Source of the DNA: Eonycteris spelaea
Taxonomy: Eukaryota; Chordata; Mammalia; Chiroptera; Pteropodidae
DNA length: 64,000 nt
Assembly: GCA_003508835.1 (NCBI GenBank)
Contig: PUFA01000027.1
Coordinates: forward strand, 9,548,001 to 9,612,000
Direction of reading: 5' to 3'
The notes below the pieces were generated by a model that was not told the DNA's origin, searched no databases, and saw nothing but the letters and a program-made list of their open reading frames with translations. This document shows positions 48,440-62,100 of the stretch, in pieces (position 1 is the first letter of the stretch; the number at the start of each line of letters is the position of its first letter). The position numbers and the translations under genes are program-made.

Positions 48440-49250
48440 TTCTTCATCTCCATCCCAGACATCTCACCTAATTCTTGGCCAATAAGATGATTTATTATCT
48501 ATGGAATTGACCCGGATATCCCACAGATATCTCATATTCAGCAAACACAGAACCAAATCAATGTGTTCTTCCACATGCCACCTCTTCTTCCTCCACTGAC
48601 CTCTTGGTTAGTATTGCTATCATTCTGCCTCCACTCATACTTTCATTCACTATTTCCTTCACATCCATATTCAAACCCACATTAATTACCAAATTCGGTA
48701 ACAGTAACAACTATTTTTATTCTAAACATCCATTTCCTTAGTCTTATGTCCTTGTTTAAAACCTTATAATTATTTCAAATTACTTTCAAGGATGAAGTAC
48801 AAGTTTCCAATATGACTAGCAAGTTCTTTGTAGTAGGATCTCAGTACAAAGAACAAATCTCCTTAATCTTACATTCCTCACATTTCGAACTTGTCTGTCT
48901 GTCTGTCTGGAACTATTTATGCTCTCCATCATACATGAATATGTTTTATGTCAGTTAACATTAACACGTGATATTTCTATTGACTCCACAGTAACTTGTA
49001 AAGTGAATATCTCTAAGAATCATGATCAAACATGTTTTCTACAAAGCCTTCCTAGCACCACTGCCACACTATGTAAAAATTATTTTCTCCTTTTTTTCTT
49101 AGATATAATACTTTGATTACTGTATTCATCTCACATTGCCTTAGGTTTGCATGTATCTTTCCCTAAATAAGTCATAAACTCTAAGAGGCTGGAATGGTAT
49201 CAAACTCATCTTTTATTCCGAACAAAAATATTTTCTGGTTAGTAGATATG
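48440..49250 (+). repeat. L2 fragment, sense
   Basis: C/T-rich text follows sense L2: 'ggatatcccacagatatctc', 'ttctgcctccactcatactt', 'aaaaccttataattatttca', 'tttcaaggatgaagtacaag', 'atttatgctctccatcatac', 'acaaagccttcctagcacca', and the L2 3' text 'taaactctaagaggctgg'. A CTGT tetranucleotide run sits at 48893-48908. The frame 48919-49116 is inside it. Confidence 0.6.
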
Positions 49251-49319
49251 CATTAAATGACTGTTTATCTGAACAGAATGTTAGTAACTTGCTAAACATG
49301 TATGCTAGGACACATTAAT

Positions 49320-49475
49320 TATAATTCTAACTCGGTTATATGTAAATATATAAAGTGAGCATAACAATAACCATTTCCTAGGATTGTGTGTGGATTAAAT
49401 AAAATAATCCAAGAAAACCATTTGGTAGAGTATCTAGAAATGTCCAGCCTTTAAGAAATGTTGAATTTTATTATA
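49320..49475 (+). repeat. MIR SINE, sense, 3' half
   Basis: 'aaagtgagcataacaataac', 'tcctaggattgtgtgtggat', 'taaataaaataatcc', 'tggtagagtatctagaaatg' and 'aagaaatgttgaattttatt' are in sense MIR order. Confidence 0.6.
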
Positions 49476-51022
<1,547 letters not shown>

Positions 51023-51275
51023 CATGTTTATATTTCAGTTACAGGATAAATCTCCTCTTCGGAGATTAGACAGTTTTTTAAATACTCATACTAGTTTTTC
51101 TCTCAGCATTTAGAAATATTTTCAGAGAAGAGCAGAGACTTAGTTTTTAAAACTTTTAAAGATATACTACATGACAAGTCAAAGAAATACTAAAATAACT
51201 TAGGAAGGTCCATATACATTCTAAAGAAAAATCAGTGGTGAATAAATATTTTTCATTCTGTTCCACACCACAAAT

Positions 51276-51336
51276 GAGAGAGGGAGGAAGAGAGGGAGGA
51301 GAGGAGAGGAGAGGAGAGAGGAGAGGAGAGGAGAGA
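51276..51336. repeat. (GAGGA)n-like purine tract
   Basis: About 60 bp of uninterrupted purines built from GAGGA, GAGA and GGGA units. The minus-strand frame 51156-51368 (Ser/Leu/Pro-rich) is an artefact. Confidence 0.95.
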
Positions 51337-51509
51337 CTGATAAACAAAATGAGACTCAGAAAATGCACATTTACCTAATTATTTGAAGATAAAGGTATAC
51401 TAACCTCTATCTAATTTATTTTATAGGATATAATTATTCTAATATAGTTTTTAACTCTCTTTAAAGTTGATATTCAGAAAGTTTTCATACCTAGCTTAGG
51501 ACTTGAATA

Positions 51510-52002
51510 AATATTTGTACACCAATATTATTAGCAGCATTATTCACAATAGCCAAAAGGCCAAACAATTAACCCAAATGTCCATTAACAGACAAGTGAA
51601 TACACAAAATGTAGTATATGCATACAATGGAATATTATTCATCCTTAAAGAGAATTTCTGACACTAACTACAATATGGACTAACCTTGAAGACATTATGT
51701 TAAGTGAAAGAAGGCAGTCACAAGTGTATGGTTCTACTTACATGAGGTACATAAAGTAGTCAAATTAATAGAAACAGAAAGTAAAATGGTCACTGTCAGA
51801 GGCTGGAGGGCAGGGTGAGGAGAATTATTGTTCAATGGGTATCAAGCTTTAGTTCCGGAAGAAAAAAGGAGACCTGGAGATGGACAGTGATAATGGTCGC
51901 AGAACAATGTGAACGCACCTAATGCTGTGGAGAGCTACACAGAAAAATAGTGCAAGTGGTACACTTTTTTGTTATATCTTACCACAATTAAAAAAAAAAG
52001 GG
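51510..52002 (+). repeat. L1 3' end, sense (old L1M-type)
   Basis: Close match to the well-known L1 3' text: 'cattattcacaatagccaaa', 'acccaaatgtccattaacag', 'acaatggaatattattcatc', 'gacattatgttaagtgaaag', 'tggttctacttacatgaggt', 'ggtcactgtcagaggctgga', 'gagatggacagtgataatgg', then 'tatcttaccacaatt' and a short A-tail (51990-52002). Confidence 0.85.
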
Positions 52003-52419
52003 AAAAAAAAGTTTGAAATACAAAAAGCATTGTGAAAAAAATATTTCAAAGATGGCTTTATTCCTATGGCTTTAATAAAAGCTACATAAATGTGTCTGTA
52101 TAAACAAAAATAACATTTATTCAGCCTAAAGAATTCTACAAATTTCTTAGGTTTGGTATGTAATAAAGACAATATTCATAAACTAAAGTTGAACATTTAA
52201 AAAATTTAGAAGTCTGAAAAAACAATAATCAGATTTTAAAAAATAAAAATAAGAAATAGTAACAAGTAGAAACACTGAAAATAGCAAATGGTAAAGTTTT
52301 CTTTTATTTTTTAATATTTTCACAGCGCACTGCAATGGTCATTTTGTCACTGTTTCCCATGCACCACCAATTCCAACATTAATTTCCTGACTAAGCACTT
52401 AGCTCTTTATTATCGAACT

Positions 52420-52760
52420 CCCTTGAGGTGCCATAAAAAACACAAATACTGTATAGGTTCATTTATATGTGGAATCTAAAACAAAACAAAACAAAACAAA
52501 ACAAAACAAAACAAAACAAAATGCACTCATTTAAACAGAGATAAAGGGGAGGCTGCCAGAGGGGAGAACTGGGGAGGATGGGTGGAAACATGAAGGGGAA
52601 TGCAGTCTATAATATTATGGTAAGTTTGCATGGTGACAGATGATTACCAGAATTAGTGGGGTGAGCACATTGTAAGGTATAAAAATGTTGAATAACTATA
52701 TTGCATACCTGAAACCAATATAATTAACATAATATTGTTTACCAAATACACTTAAAAGAG
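52420..52760 (+). repeat. L1 3' end, sense, with (AAAAC)n
   Basis: 'cacaaatactgtataggttc', 'atttatatgtggaatctaaa', an (AAAAC)n tract at 52479-52520, 'ggctgccagaggggagaact', 'ttgcatggtgacagatgatt', 'gtgagcacattgtaaggtat' and 'acctgaaaccaatataatta' follow the L1 3' UTR common in Laurasiatherian mammals. It is a distinct, later L1 type than the one at 51510. Confidence 0.75.
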
Positions 52761-53159
52761 AAAAAAATTAACAAAACAAATGATCATGGATAAAAAAATA
52801 CATGTTTTTAAATAATCATTTTTCATCATTTCGATCCCTCAGAGACTGTAACATCAAAATCACGATTATAACATAAATCTCATACTCTGAGTCCTTTGGG
52901 TTTCTAATTTTGATAGTCACAAACCAGAATTATGAAATTTTCAAATCTACTCTCAACCTTTTGTCTCTAATATGAATTTCAAGTCTACTGAAATTTAATA
53001 ACAGAGAATTATGATCCCTTCCTTCTCAACCATATCATGAAGTAGTAGATGCATTATAGTTTGAGAAAAGGAAGGGCCATATAGTTAAATCAAAATACAT
53101 CAAGGAATTATAAACACATCGAGTAATATTTCAAATGATTAATGCTCTACAATTCTACA
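52761..53159. other. Unannotated AT-rich sequence
   Basis: Nothing is recognised. Confidence 0.4.
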
Positions 53160-53850
53160 GAAAGGAAGTATAGGGTGTTCTGGGAGCCAAACCTAGTCTG
53201 GTGGACAAGGGAGGTCTACCCGCAGGATGGAGCAACTAAGTGGATATTAGTCTAAAGAACAGCAACAGCCAACCTAAAGGGGAGGAAAGGGCAGATGCAG
53301 CAAAAGACAGAGGAAAGGTCAAAAGTCCGTCCAGGAACCAGATCATGGATGTCCTTATACTATTCAGGACTTGATAAAGGAAGGTAGTTTAGCATTTTTA
53401 AAAGATCAATTTCAAAGAAGTTTCAAGAGATTAGACAAAAGAGTATAAATTGAAGGAAAACTATATCTCAGAATTCTGAGAACCACTAGTAATTATGGCT
53501 TGGTTGGACAGCAGAAAAAACCATAAATAAAACTCAAAACTTGGCATAAGCAGTTAAGTATATAATGATTTGTTTAATTGACTAAGTTTCAAAAAGAGTA
53601 AGTCACAACTTCAAATTCAATTTCTGTAGAGCTCAAAACGTGTGTGTCTGTGTGTCTGTGTGTGTGTGTAGTTTAGTGACTTAGAGATCTTTTGTGACCT
53701 TAATGAGAGCAGTTGCATTTAAGTGGAAAGAGAATCCAGATTAGATTGGATTTCAAAAAGGAGTGAATGAACAATGGGAAAGTGTAGACAATTTATTCAA
53801 AGAGTTTGGTCGTGAAGGTCATTTCAGTTCTTTTTATAGAGATGAATCTA
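53160..53850 (-). repeat. L2 fragment, antisense
   Basis: Antisense L2 words in order: 'aaccagatcatggatgtcct' (53337), then at the far end 'ttgtgaccttaatgagagca' (53691), 'gttgcatttaagtggaaaga', 'gtgtagacaatttattcaaa' and 'gagtttggtcgtg' (53800). A (TG)n-like tract lies at 53640-53670. Confidence 0.6.
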
Positions 53851-54564
53851 TATCCTATGTTATTTATATACCTACCTAAAGAAAGCTATATATAAACTAT
53901 AACATATTATTTGTCATCCTCCCCAATTCTCAGCAAATTATAGGCACCCTTACCCCCAGGTCTAGCATGGTGAAGATAAGGATGACTAGTAAAGGTCTCA
54001 AGGTCAGTTTCAGCGATGAGCAATAGCTGATGTTAGTAAAATGCAACTGACATTCAGACTGCTGAAATATACCAGACACAGAGGCCCCAGACAATAAGGT
54101 TAAAAAAAAAAAAAAAAAAAAGACAATTGGAAATGGCAGCAGAAGTTATAACTTGAACAAAAGAGAGTTAAGTGCTATGGAAAGAGGGGTATGGAGAGAT
54201 GAGGAGATATTTTAGAGGCACAGTTTATTCATGACTATATGTGTATCTTAAAGGCATTAGCTTTGGTTCTGCTATTATGAATTGTTATGTGGACAGTAAC
54301 TACCTCAGTAAAATGAAAATAGCAAGTTACAGAATAGATTTATTTCGAGGATAAAATAAAACATTGTATGATAAAAACAACTCAAAGACTTAGAAGAGTT
54401 ATTCCTAAATACCTAGTAGCCTTTATCACAATTTTATATTGTGATACCATCCCTATTAAACTCTAAGTTCCTTTGAAACAAAAACCTGGTATTATTCATC
54501 ATTGAAACCCCTGTATGGAAGTTTCAGAATATGTTTTAATACTTCTCTGTTTGAAAAACTTTAT
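53851..54564. other. Unannotated; A20 tract
   Basis: A poly(A) run lies at 54102-54121. No gene or clear repeat was seen. Confidence 0.4.
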
Positions 54565-55496
54565 TTATGACCCCTCCCTTTGAATCTGAATGAGGTTTTA
54601 ACCATTTCAATCAATAAAAGTACAGTGAACATGAAACCATGTGACTGCGTAAATGAAGTCAGGAAATAACCAAGTTCTCTTGGGTCACTCAATTTTAGCA
54701 GACTGAACTGACATGTCAGAAGGCCGTCTGTCCCAGAGGAACACACTGTGAGAAAGCCAAGGCCATATGGAAAAACCATGTGTAGGTGCTTGTGATGGTT
54801 AATTTTATGTGACAAGTTGAGTGGCTACAGAATGTCCAAATTAAATATTATTTCTGGGTGTTTTGAGAATCTTTCTAGATAAGATTAGCATTTGACTTAG
54901 TGGACTTGGTAGATAACCCTCCCCAATGGGGTTAGGGATCATCCAAACCATTAATGTCTGAAAATAACAAAAGGCAGAGGATGGAGGGATTCGCCTCTTT
55001 CCCCGGCCTCACTGAATGAAATGGGACATGTCACCTTCTCTGACCCTCATTCTGGGATTTACAGCATCAGCTCCCCTGGTTCTCAGGACTCAGACTGAAT
55101 TACACCTCTTTGGGGGGCTTCACTTCACCTGGGTCTCCATATTGCCAAAGGTAGATTGTGGGGCTTCTTAGCCACCAAAACCTTGTGAGCCTACTGGTTC
55201 CATTTCTCTAAAGAACCCTGACTAACACAATGCTCCAGGTAAGGTCTCAACCAACAACAAGCATTAGCCACCAGACATGAGAGTAACCATACCTCAAGTT
55301 GATTCTGTCCCTTAGCTGTCAAACCATTTCCAACCATTGAGACTTCCCAGTTGAAGGCCCAGACATGAGGAAGCAGAGAGAGCCATCCCTGCTTTGCCGT
55401 GCTTGAATCGCTGAACCACACAGGCTATGCTCATCATACAATGGTTTTATATGGCTAAGCTTTCAAGTAGTTCTTTATGTAGCAATAGTAAACAGA
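54565..55496 (+). repeat. MLT1-type MaLR LTR, split by an MLT2 LTR
   Basis: The left part (54565-54790) contains 'gtcccagaggaacacactgt' and 'ccaaggccatatgg'. The right part (55230-55496) contains 'aaggtctcaaccaacaacaa', 'ttagccaccagacatgagag', 'ttgaaggcccagacatgagg', 'cagagagagccatccctgc' and the diagnostic LTR end 'atggctaagctttcaagtag', 'atgtagcaatagtaaac'. Together they form one MLT1-like LTR once the MLT2 element at 54791-55229 is removed. Minus-strand frames at 54561-54815 and 55191-55665 are chance frames. Confidence 0.7.
54791..55229 (+). mobile_element. MLT2-type (ERV-L) solo LTR
   Basis: 439 bp from TGTGATGGTTAATTTTATGT to 'aaagaaccctgactaacaca', the hallmark ends of an MLT2 LTR (class III ERV). 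Flanks GTGCT (54786-54790) and ATGCT (55230-55234) match at four of five bases, consistent with the 5-bp duplication of ERV-L. It lies inside an older MLT1 LTR. Confidence 0.8.
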
Positions 55497-55790
55497 AGCA
55501 ATTTTGATATGTGGAAGTGCAGTGTTGCCATAACATAAAACCAAACCAAACCAAACAAAAGTGGCATTTGCTTTGGAACTGAAGGGTGAGAGAATCTGGA
55601 AGGGACAGAAGGATACTGACAAGCCTCAGGACATTGTTAGTAAGGCTTAGACGATATAGGAACAATGTTATTCAAAAGGGAAAGAAAATGGACCCTTATT
55701 ATTATGGTGGCTAAAGGTTCATTATGAAGCAAAAGTAAATAGAGTATCTTGGCAAATCTTAGCAAATGTTGATGCCGTGTTTGTTAAATC
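55497..55790 (+). repeat. MaLR internal sequence
   Basis: Directly after the MLT1 LTR end comes 'gcatttgctttggaactgaa' and 'agagaatctggaagggacag', text typical of the noncoding interior of MaLR elements. It supports a partial MaLR element and not a solo LTR. Confidence 0.5.
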
Positions 55791-55869
55791 TGAAAAAATA
55801 CCATAAAGTTATAGGAATGAGAAATTAAAATTAAAAACTCATATAAATCAATATTTTCTACTTATACTT

Positions 55870-56109
55870 TCTTATTTATTTATTTTTATTTATTTATTTA
55901 TTTGGCAATGCGACCTTTGGTTGACCTCACAGATTGCAAGCACCTTGTCAGTTTACAATCCCTTATTATTATTATTATTATTATTTTACACCTACAGCAC
56001 CTGGTCTTCCTAGGTGGTCTCCCATCCAAGTACTAACTAGGCCCAACCCTGCTTAGCTTCCAAGATTAGGCAAGATCAGGCTTGTTCAGTGTGGCATGGC
56101 CATAGACTA
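55870..56109 (-). mobile_element. 5S-rRNA-derived SINE (fruit-bat MEG-like), bipartite
   Basis: On the minus strand: a 5S rRNA-like head (56107 to about 55991), a (TAA)n linker (about 55987-55963), a second module of about 59 nt (55962-55904) and a (TAAA)n tail (to 55870). An 11-bp target duplication, TACTTATACTT, flanks it (55859-55869 and 56110-56120), proving retroposition by an L1-type machinery. The head keeps the 5S internal promoter elements. The second module is not 5S, and contains an inverted pair GATTGTAA / TTGCAATC. 5S-derived SINEs in mammals are known chiefly from Pteropodidae, so this suggests a fruit bat. The subfamily is not assigned. Confidence 0.88.
55991..56107 (-). pseudogene. 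5S rRNA-like head of the SINE
   Basis: About 117 nt, near the full 121-nt length of 5S rRNA. It starts GTCTATGGCCATGCCAC and ends GGTGCTGTAGG. The segment GGAAGCTAAGCAGGGTTGGG (A box and flank) and GTACTTGGATGGGAGACC (C-box side) remain close to the functional gene, while the arm 'aacaagcctgatcttgccta' is more diverged. As part of a retroposon with tail and target duplication, it is not a functional 5S gene. Confidence 0.9.
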
Positions 56110-59100
56110 TACTTATACTTCCTAACTTTCCTCAGAAATTTTACCTATTAAGGAAACATTTTCTTTATATTTTAAGGCTAGTACATATGAATATATATAA
56201 GATGTCGATAGTTGCTTAAGTAAGATTCTTTTTATTATAAAAATACTGGTCCTGTAGAAACACAAAGCACAGAATACAAACTTCAAAATGTTGCAAGTGA
56301 GAGTTTATTTTTTTTCTTCAAAGAAAAATATATGTGAGGGAACCTTTTTTTTTTTTTTTTAAAGTAAATCAGCCATTTAAGGTTAATATGTTAGATAGAA
56401 TAAGTTCAATCAGAAAATAATGCAGAACATATCCATATAAGAATATGTATTCAAGGAAAGGCATTAGTAACTAAAGCTTGGGTGGAGCAAGAAGCAATGG
56501 AAAGTATCTAATTAGTTCCAATTAGCCATTCCAGGGGATTACTTTCTAGGTAAAATTATCTTATAATGAGGTGATTAACCTCTTTGGAAAGAGTTCAAGA
56601 TAGATTAACTTTATACTTAATATGCCCTACAAAGAAGTGGTATAATAAGGGTCCTCAAATTTGTTCCCATGGAATAAATGTTGATGCCGTGTTCACTCTA
56701 ACAACAATTAATTGAATTTTTATTCTAGAAGAACCAAAAAACAGGTTTCTTATATTATTGATAGAGTGATTTCAGAAGCATATAGATATCATAAATTAGA
56801 TATTTAAACTTCTTATCAAATTAACTAACCTGTGTGGCATGAACCTTATTCAAAAGAATATCACAATCAAACTCGAATCAATTCCAAATTCTAGCCTATA
56901 GATAATCTATGAATATCAAAAGAAAAAAAAATGTGTCACTGACATTGAACAATGTCACAGGCTCATTCCCTAAAGTCAGCTGTCCATCGTCTAATTAGTT
57001 TAGTGGATCTCCTCAGGCCCCTAGAGCGAAAATGGTCCTTGTTACAGTCAACTAATGCTGCACAAGGGAGTAGCCTGAACACAAAGGAACACAAAGGAAA
57101 CAAAAACACTTGGTAAATGGGGGATAGCGTTCTTAGAGAGAGTAGCTTTTACTGCTGGCTAAACTTACGTTTGTTTTTTCTCTAAAATTGATCATTTATT
57201 TATATGGACAAGTTGAAATTTTACATGTATAAATTTATATAATATATGTTATTTACATATATATTTAATATCAGCTTGTAAAGAACAAAGGATAATTTAC
57301 TGTATTATTTTTATTTGACAAATATTTCCCAAAAGTTTCCATGTAGACATAAAATCTGTAATAAAGAGTAGAAATTGTTTTCTTAAACTGCTTTCTTACT
57401 GTTTAGTACTCTTCCTTATTCAGAAAATGCTCTATTGTGGGTTATTCAGCTGCGATTTTGTGGAAATCTCTGAAATAACTACCATTACTTCATAAATCTT
57501 GTTTTTTAATTTGGCATCCCAGGAAGTGAGTCTATGCATGTGTTTTTATGTGTTTGTGTGTGTATAAAATTTTTGCATAAAACACATGCAAATTCATGTA
57601 AAGCAAAAACACAAATCCTAGGAATAGAAAGGCAAAATCAAGGAGGAAAATATTTAGAAAATTTGCATGGGATGACACTCATAAAATGTAAGCATCTTGC
57701 AAACAGAAACCAGAAATGTTTCTTCAGCTAAATCAGAGAATAGAAGCAGCCCTTCTTAAACATATAGCCTTCAGAGCGTAATGGTCACTTTAACTTGAGA
57801 GCCCCAGAAGATATCCTTAGCTCTGTACTGCAACAACATAGACTTTTGTTCTACTTTGTATTCTTCTACAGAACCTATAGCTAAGTAAGGTTTCTATGTA
57901 ACCCAAATTCATTTCCCTCCTATACTTGTAGATTTGAAAGAGTTAGTGTTTAGATGGCTGTCTGTAATGTAAAAGGGGCTCCTTATTAAAACTATAAAAT
58001 AATCCACCAAATCAATGGTAGAAAAGCAGTATTTTATCCAAACTTTAGGACTTTGATTAGAAGACAAATATACTACTGAATAATAAATAATTTAGTGAAT
58101 AAATTTAGCAAACATCCATGGAATGCTAGTTATGTTCCACGTACTAGGTAGATAGTAAAATACCAGCGTTTCATTCCATTCCACAAAGCCTATGGTCAGA
58201 AAACCAAGTATTACTGCACAGAATGAGGATGATTGTAAAGTCATAGTAAATTTTCTAAATTCGTTTATGCTATTAATTTCTTGGATAGTTTGAAAAACAT
58301 ACATTCTAAAATCTGAGTTTATTATTATAGTAATATCAAGTTTTCAGTCTAGTATACCAATTTGTCAAGTTTTGGTTCTTTTCTTCACGCATTTGGAAGG
58401 CAACACCTATGACATACCTGACCTCACTAAGCAGATTTTGAGTTAAATTTGCCCTATTTAAATGTACACACTGATTTCAGTTTCTGGTAATTTTTTTTTT
58501 TTCACAAAAAGCAGAAAATAGTAAGAAAAAAGAACATACCTCTGAACGAGAGCAAAGAAAACAATCTTTGTCTCATTCAGGGAATTAAAGACCAGACACT
58601 TTTAAATAACCAGTGTGGATTTAATGAAACAGTATCTTTGTAGAGTATTGCTGGCCATTGTTTATTAGCAAAGGGTATTATGAACTGTACATAAGGAATT
58701 TGAATTGGTTCTTTGAAAACAAGCTATGACTACAATACTAACAAATCTTTGTAATGCTACCAATATTTTCTCCAGCTAGTTTTGTTTATTATTTGTAAGT
58801 TCTTGTCAAGGTTACATGGTTTTATTCATGGAATTAAATAATTTTTCATTTCCCCTAAAATTATTGTAAGCCTTATACTTATAATTTTAACAGATGTATA
58901 TTGTAGTATTTCAATGTACAGTAATTAATATCAATATATGTTTTTTAAAGCAAGAACTTAAAATGCTCTATCTAAACAGAACCAGGAGAGGTGTAATGTA
59001 TGCAAATTATAAGAATGTAAATATGATTGTACATAGGAACAGCCAAATTATATAAAAATTTTAAATTCCAATACTATATAATAAATCATTTTAAATAATA

Positions 59101-62100
59101 GTGGCATAAATACTTTAAGGATAATTTTGTTTTGAGTCTAAAAATGGAAATGTTTATTAAAATGTTTGTTAAAAAGTTGAACAGCATACTCCCTTTTAAC
59201 AGTTAACTTAGATTTATACAGCAATTTTGAAAAGAATATGATATAAACCTCTCAACTAGCACTCTCTTAAGCACCGGAAGAATCATTATCTTTCTCAGTT
59301 CTTTCCATTTCTGTCATAAGAAGCATAGAGAGCAGAACTATATATTTTGGTAATTAATTTCCTTAAGATAATGTTAGAAACATCATGTTCTTTGAAATAT
59401 AAATGAATTTCAAGGTGAGCATGCTAGAGGATAATATTAATGACATATGATTTATTGTGACAAGAAATCAGATCTGAAACACCATTATTAGGAGTACTTA
59501 CAAAAATCCATTTTCAAATTCCTGAAAATATGAAAGAGTGCTATGGCTGAACCTGTCTCAGTGTTGAAATCTGAAAATCTGGCCGTGTAAGTATGAAATT
59601 ATATATATCTGGCATCCGTTCCTCACAGAAATCTATTAGAAAATGTTTGTATCCTAAATATGTTTCATTATAGTTTAGGGAATTACCTACATGCTTCCAA
59701 TTCTGAGTGAAGAATTAATCTATAGCAGTATAGATTAAAATGTATATGCCTAATTGACTTGGTAAAATGTATAATTTTAGGATAAATTGTTATCTTAAAA
59801 AACAGTTGGCCAATAATGCACGGAACATCTGTTTTATACCTGACATTCTTTAAACTCACAATAAAACATGTGACTCGTGTCAATCTAGAAGGTGTTTTCT
59901 ATGAAATATTTCCTTTAAACTATATGAGCAAGATTTAATCATGCCTAAAATTTACAAATAAGTATCAATAAGAGGTAGTTTCCTATCTTATAAACACATT
60001 GGGTATACAAATACATTGTTGTAAATGGCACCTTACCACATACTGGGCGTGAGGAATGTCATAAATTAGTACCACAAATGATAATAAAAAAATTGACTAG
60101 ATATAGGTAAATAATAAACATTTTCATTATTAAGAATTATTAAAATCATTCTAGAGAACAGAATTTGTTAGCCTCTAACACTTAAGGAGGGGGTCATAAA
60201 TATTGTCATTCTTATATGCAGGCTGTCAAATTTTTTGAGTATCACATAAATATACTGATACATTTCTCGATACTTTAATTTTCCTTTCCTCCTGCCCTCT
60301 ATACCACCTCTCTCTGTCTCTGTCTTTCTTTGTCTCTCTTCCTCTCTCTTCTGAGTAAGTTTGGAACAAATATGACTTAAACATCATTAAACTCTTTTTC
60401 CCACCTGTGTTGCTTAAAGCTGATAATGAGCATTTAAAACTACGAAACTCCTGAGAGACTGCATGTTTCATTTTCCAAACAGGATTTTTTAAAAACCTAT
60501 TGTAATATATAAATACTGACACATGAATGCTTCAAAGAATGGGATTTGGGTTAGGGAAGGCTAGTTGATTCTACACTACAGTATATTCAGTGTATTAATA
60601 AATACATTCATTTCCAGGACATTCAAGGTGCATCAGTATCATCAAGTGCTGAGATCTGCCATAAAGTGACCATAATTTCATTGTTACATCATTTTGTTTT
60701 CATATATTTCATGAAATAAAATTAAATCTTGTAAAATGAAATGTCTCTTTATTCTAGATATAAGGAAAACTTATAGATGCAAATTGTTAATTAGACTACT
60801 TTCAATGTAATTTAGTAATATGCATGGCTCAACATTAAAACAGTATTAAAAAAGCATACAATAAAATTTCAGTCTTCACCTCAACCACTTGTTTCCCTTT
60901 TTCAGAAGGAACCAAAGTTAAAAGATTTTTGTGAACCTTTCTAAAGATATTATGCACATATATATACACATATAGATATATATTCATATGTACACATTCT
61001 TCATTTTCTTTAAAACAAAACTTATAGCTGTCTCAGCTATGAGAGGAAAAGCAAACCATAACATCATGATCAATGATTTGTAGGGTAAAAAGAAGATTTC
61101 AAGTCAAAACCTAATACCTAATTATAGGTGTTGGAAATAAGTTTTCATGTTTTGCTGAAACATTTAAATAGGTAAATCTAATGAAAAATCAGATAGGACA
61201 TCACTAATCATGAAATTATTTACTATGATGATTCTTGTATAAAGTAGTACACAAAAGTCTAGAGTTAAAAAATCTAATATAATTTTGAAAATACATTGAA
61301 CAGCATTTTTAATGAAACTATATGGAAAGGAATTACAGCAATGTACTAATGTGTGACAAAATTGAAATAAATATAACAAATTTTAGATGCAGTTGTCTAA
61401 TAAATGGTCTGTCACATTCATGACATGGGGTCAGCCTAGCCAAATACAGAGCCCACAAAGACTTTGGCTTTGAACATGAATATATAAATCATTATATATA
61501 TGTAAATACACACACACATATATAAATGCTAATTATGATTTTGAAACTTTGTGAAATGAACAGAGTAAAAATGGGTATAATTGAAGCAAAGGATAATTCA
61601 CTTCTTCTGCCCCATTTTCCCAAGGGAGTGATGTGGAGATAACCATGTTTATTTCTAGAGATGAGGAACATACAAAGCTAAAACTTGCCCTATTTTCCTC
61701 ACTCTCAGAAAAAGTCAATGTCTGCCTTATAAAGGGAAAAATGTTCATGTATTGCTATAGTGGCAAAATTTTGGTCAGCAGGATTTTCTTCTTGAAGAAA
61801 AAGCCTTTAAAGTACTTTATGTTAACATTGATATTTCCCTTGTCTATTTTCCACATAGTTAAGGCCAATATTGGACATACAGTAGAAAGGTTAAAGGACT
61901 TATGCTATACCTAGGTAATATACAGTTAGTTACTCAACATTATCAACTTAGAGCCCCATGTTTTTTCCATTTTTTCCTGAAATGATAAACCCTTCACAAA
62001 CCTAGCCAAGTAAAGATTTAAGAATATATTTAAAATATTATTTTCACTTTATACTTGAAATTTTTCTCTTCACCATACGAGAATGGACTAGAGATGACCA

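Noticed and set aside
55991..56107. Functional 5S rRNA gene
   Set aside because: It has many substitutions, is followed by a linker, module and A-rich tail, and is flanked by a target duplication, so it is a retroposed SINE.
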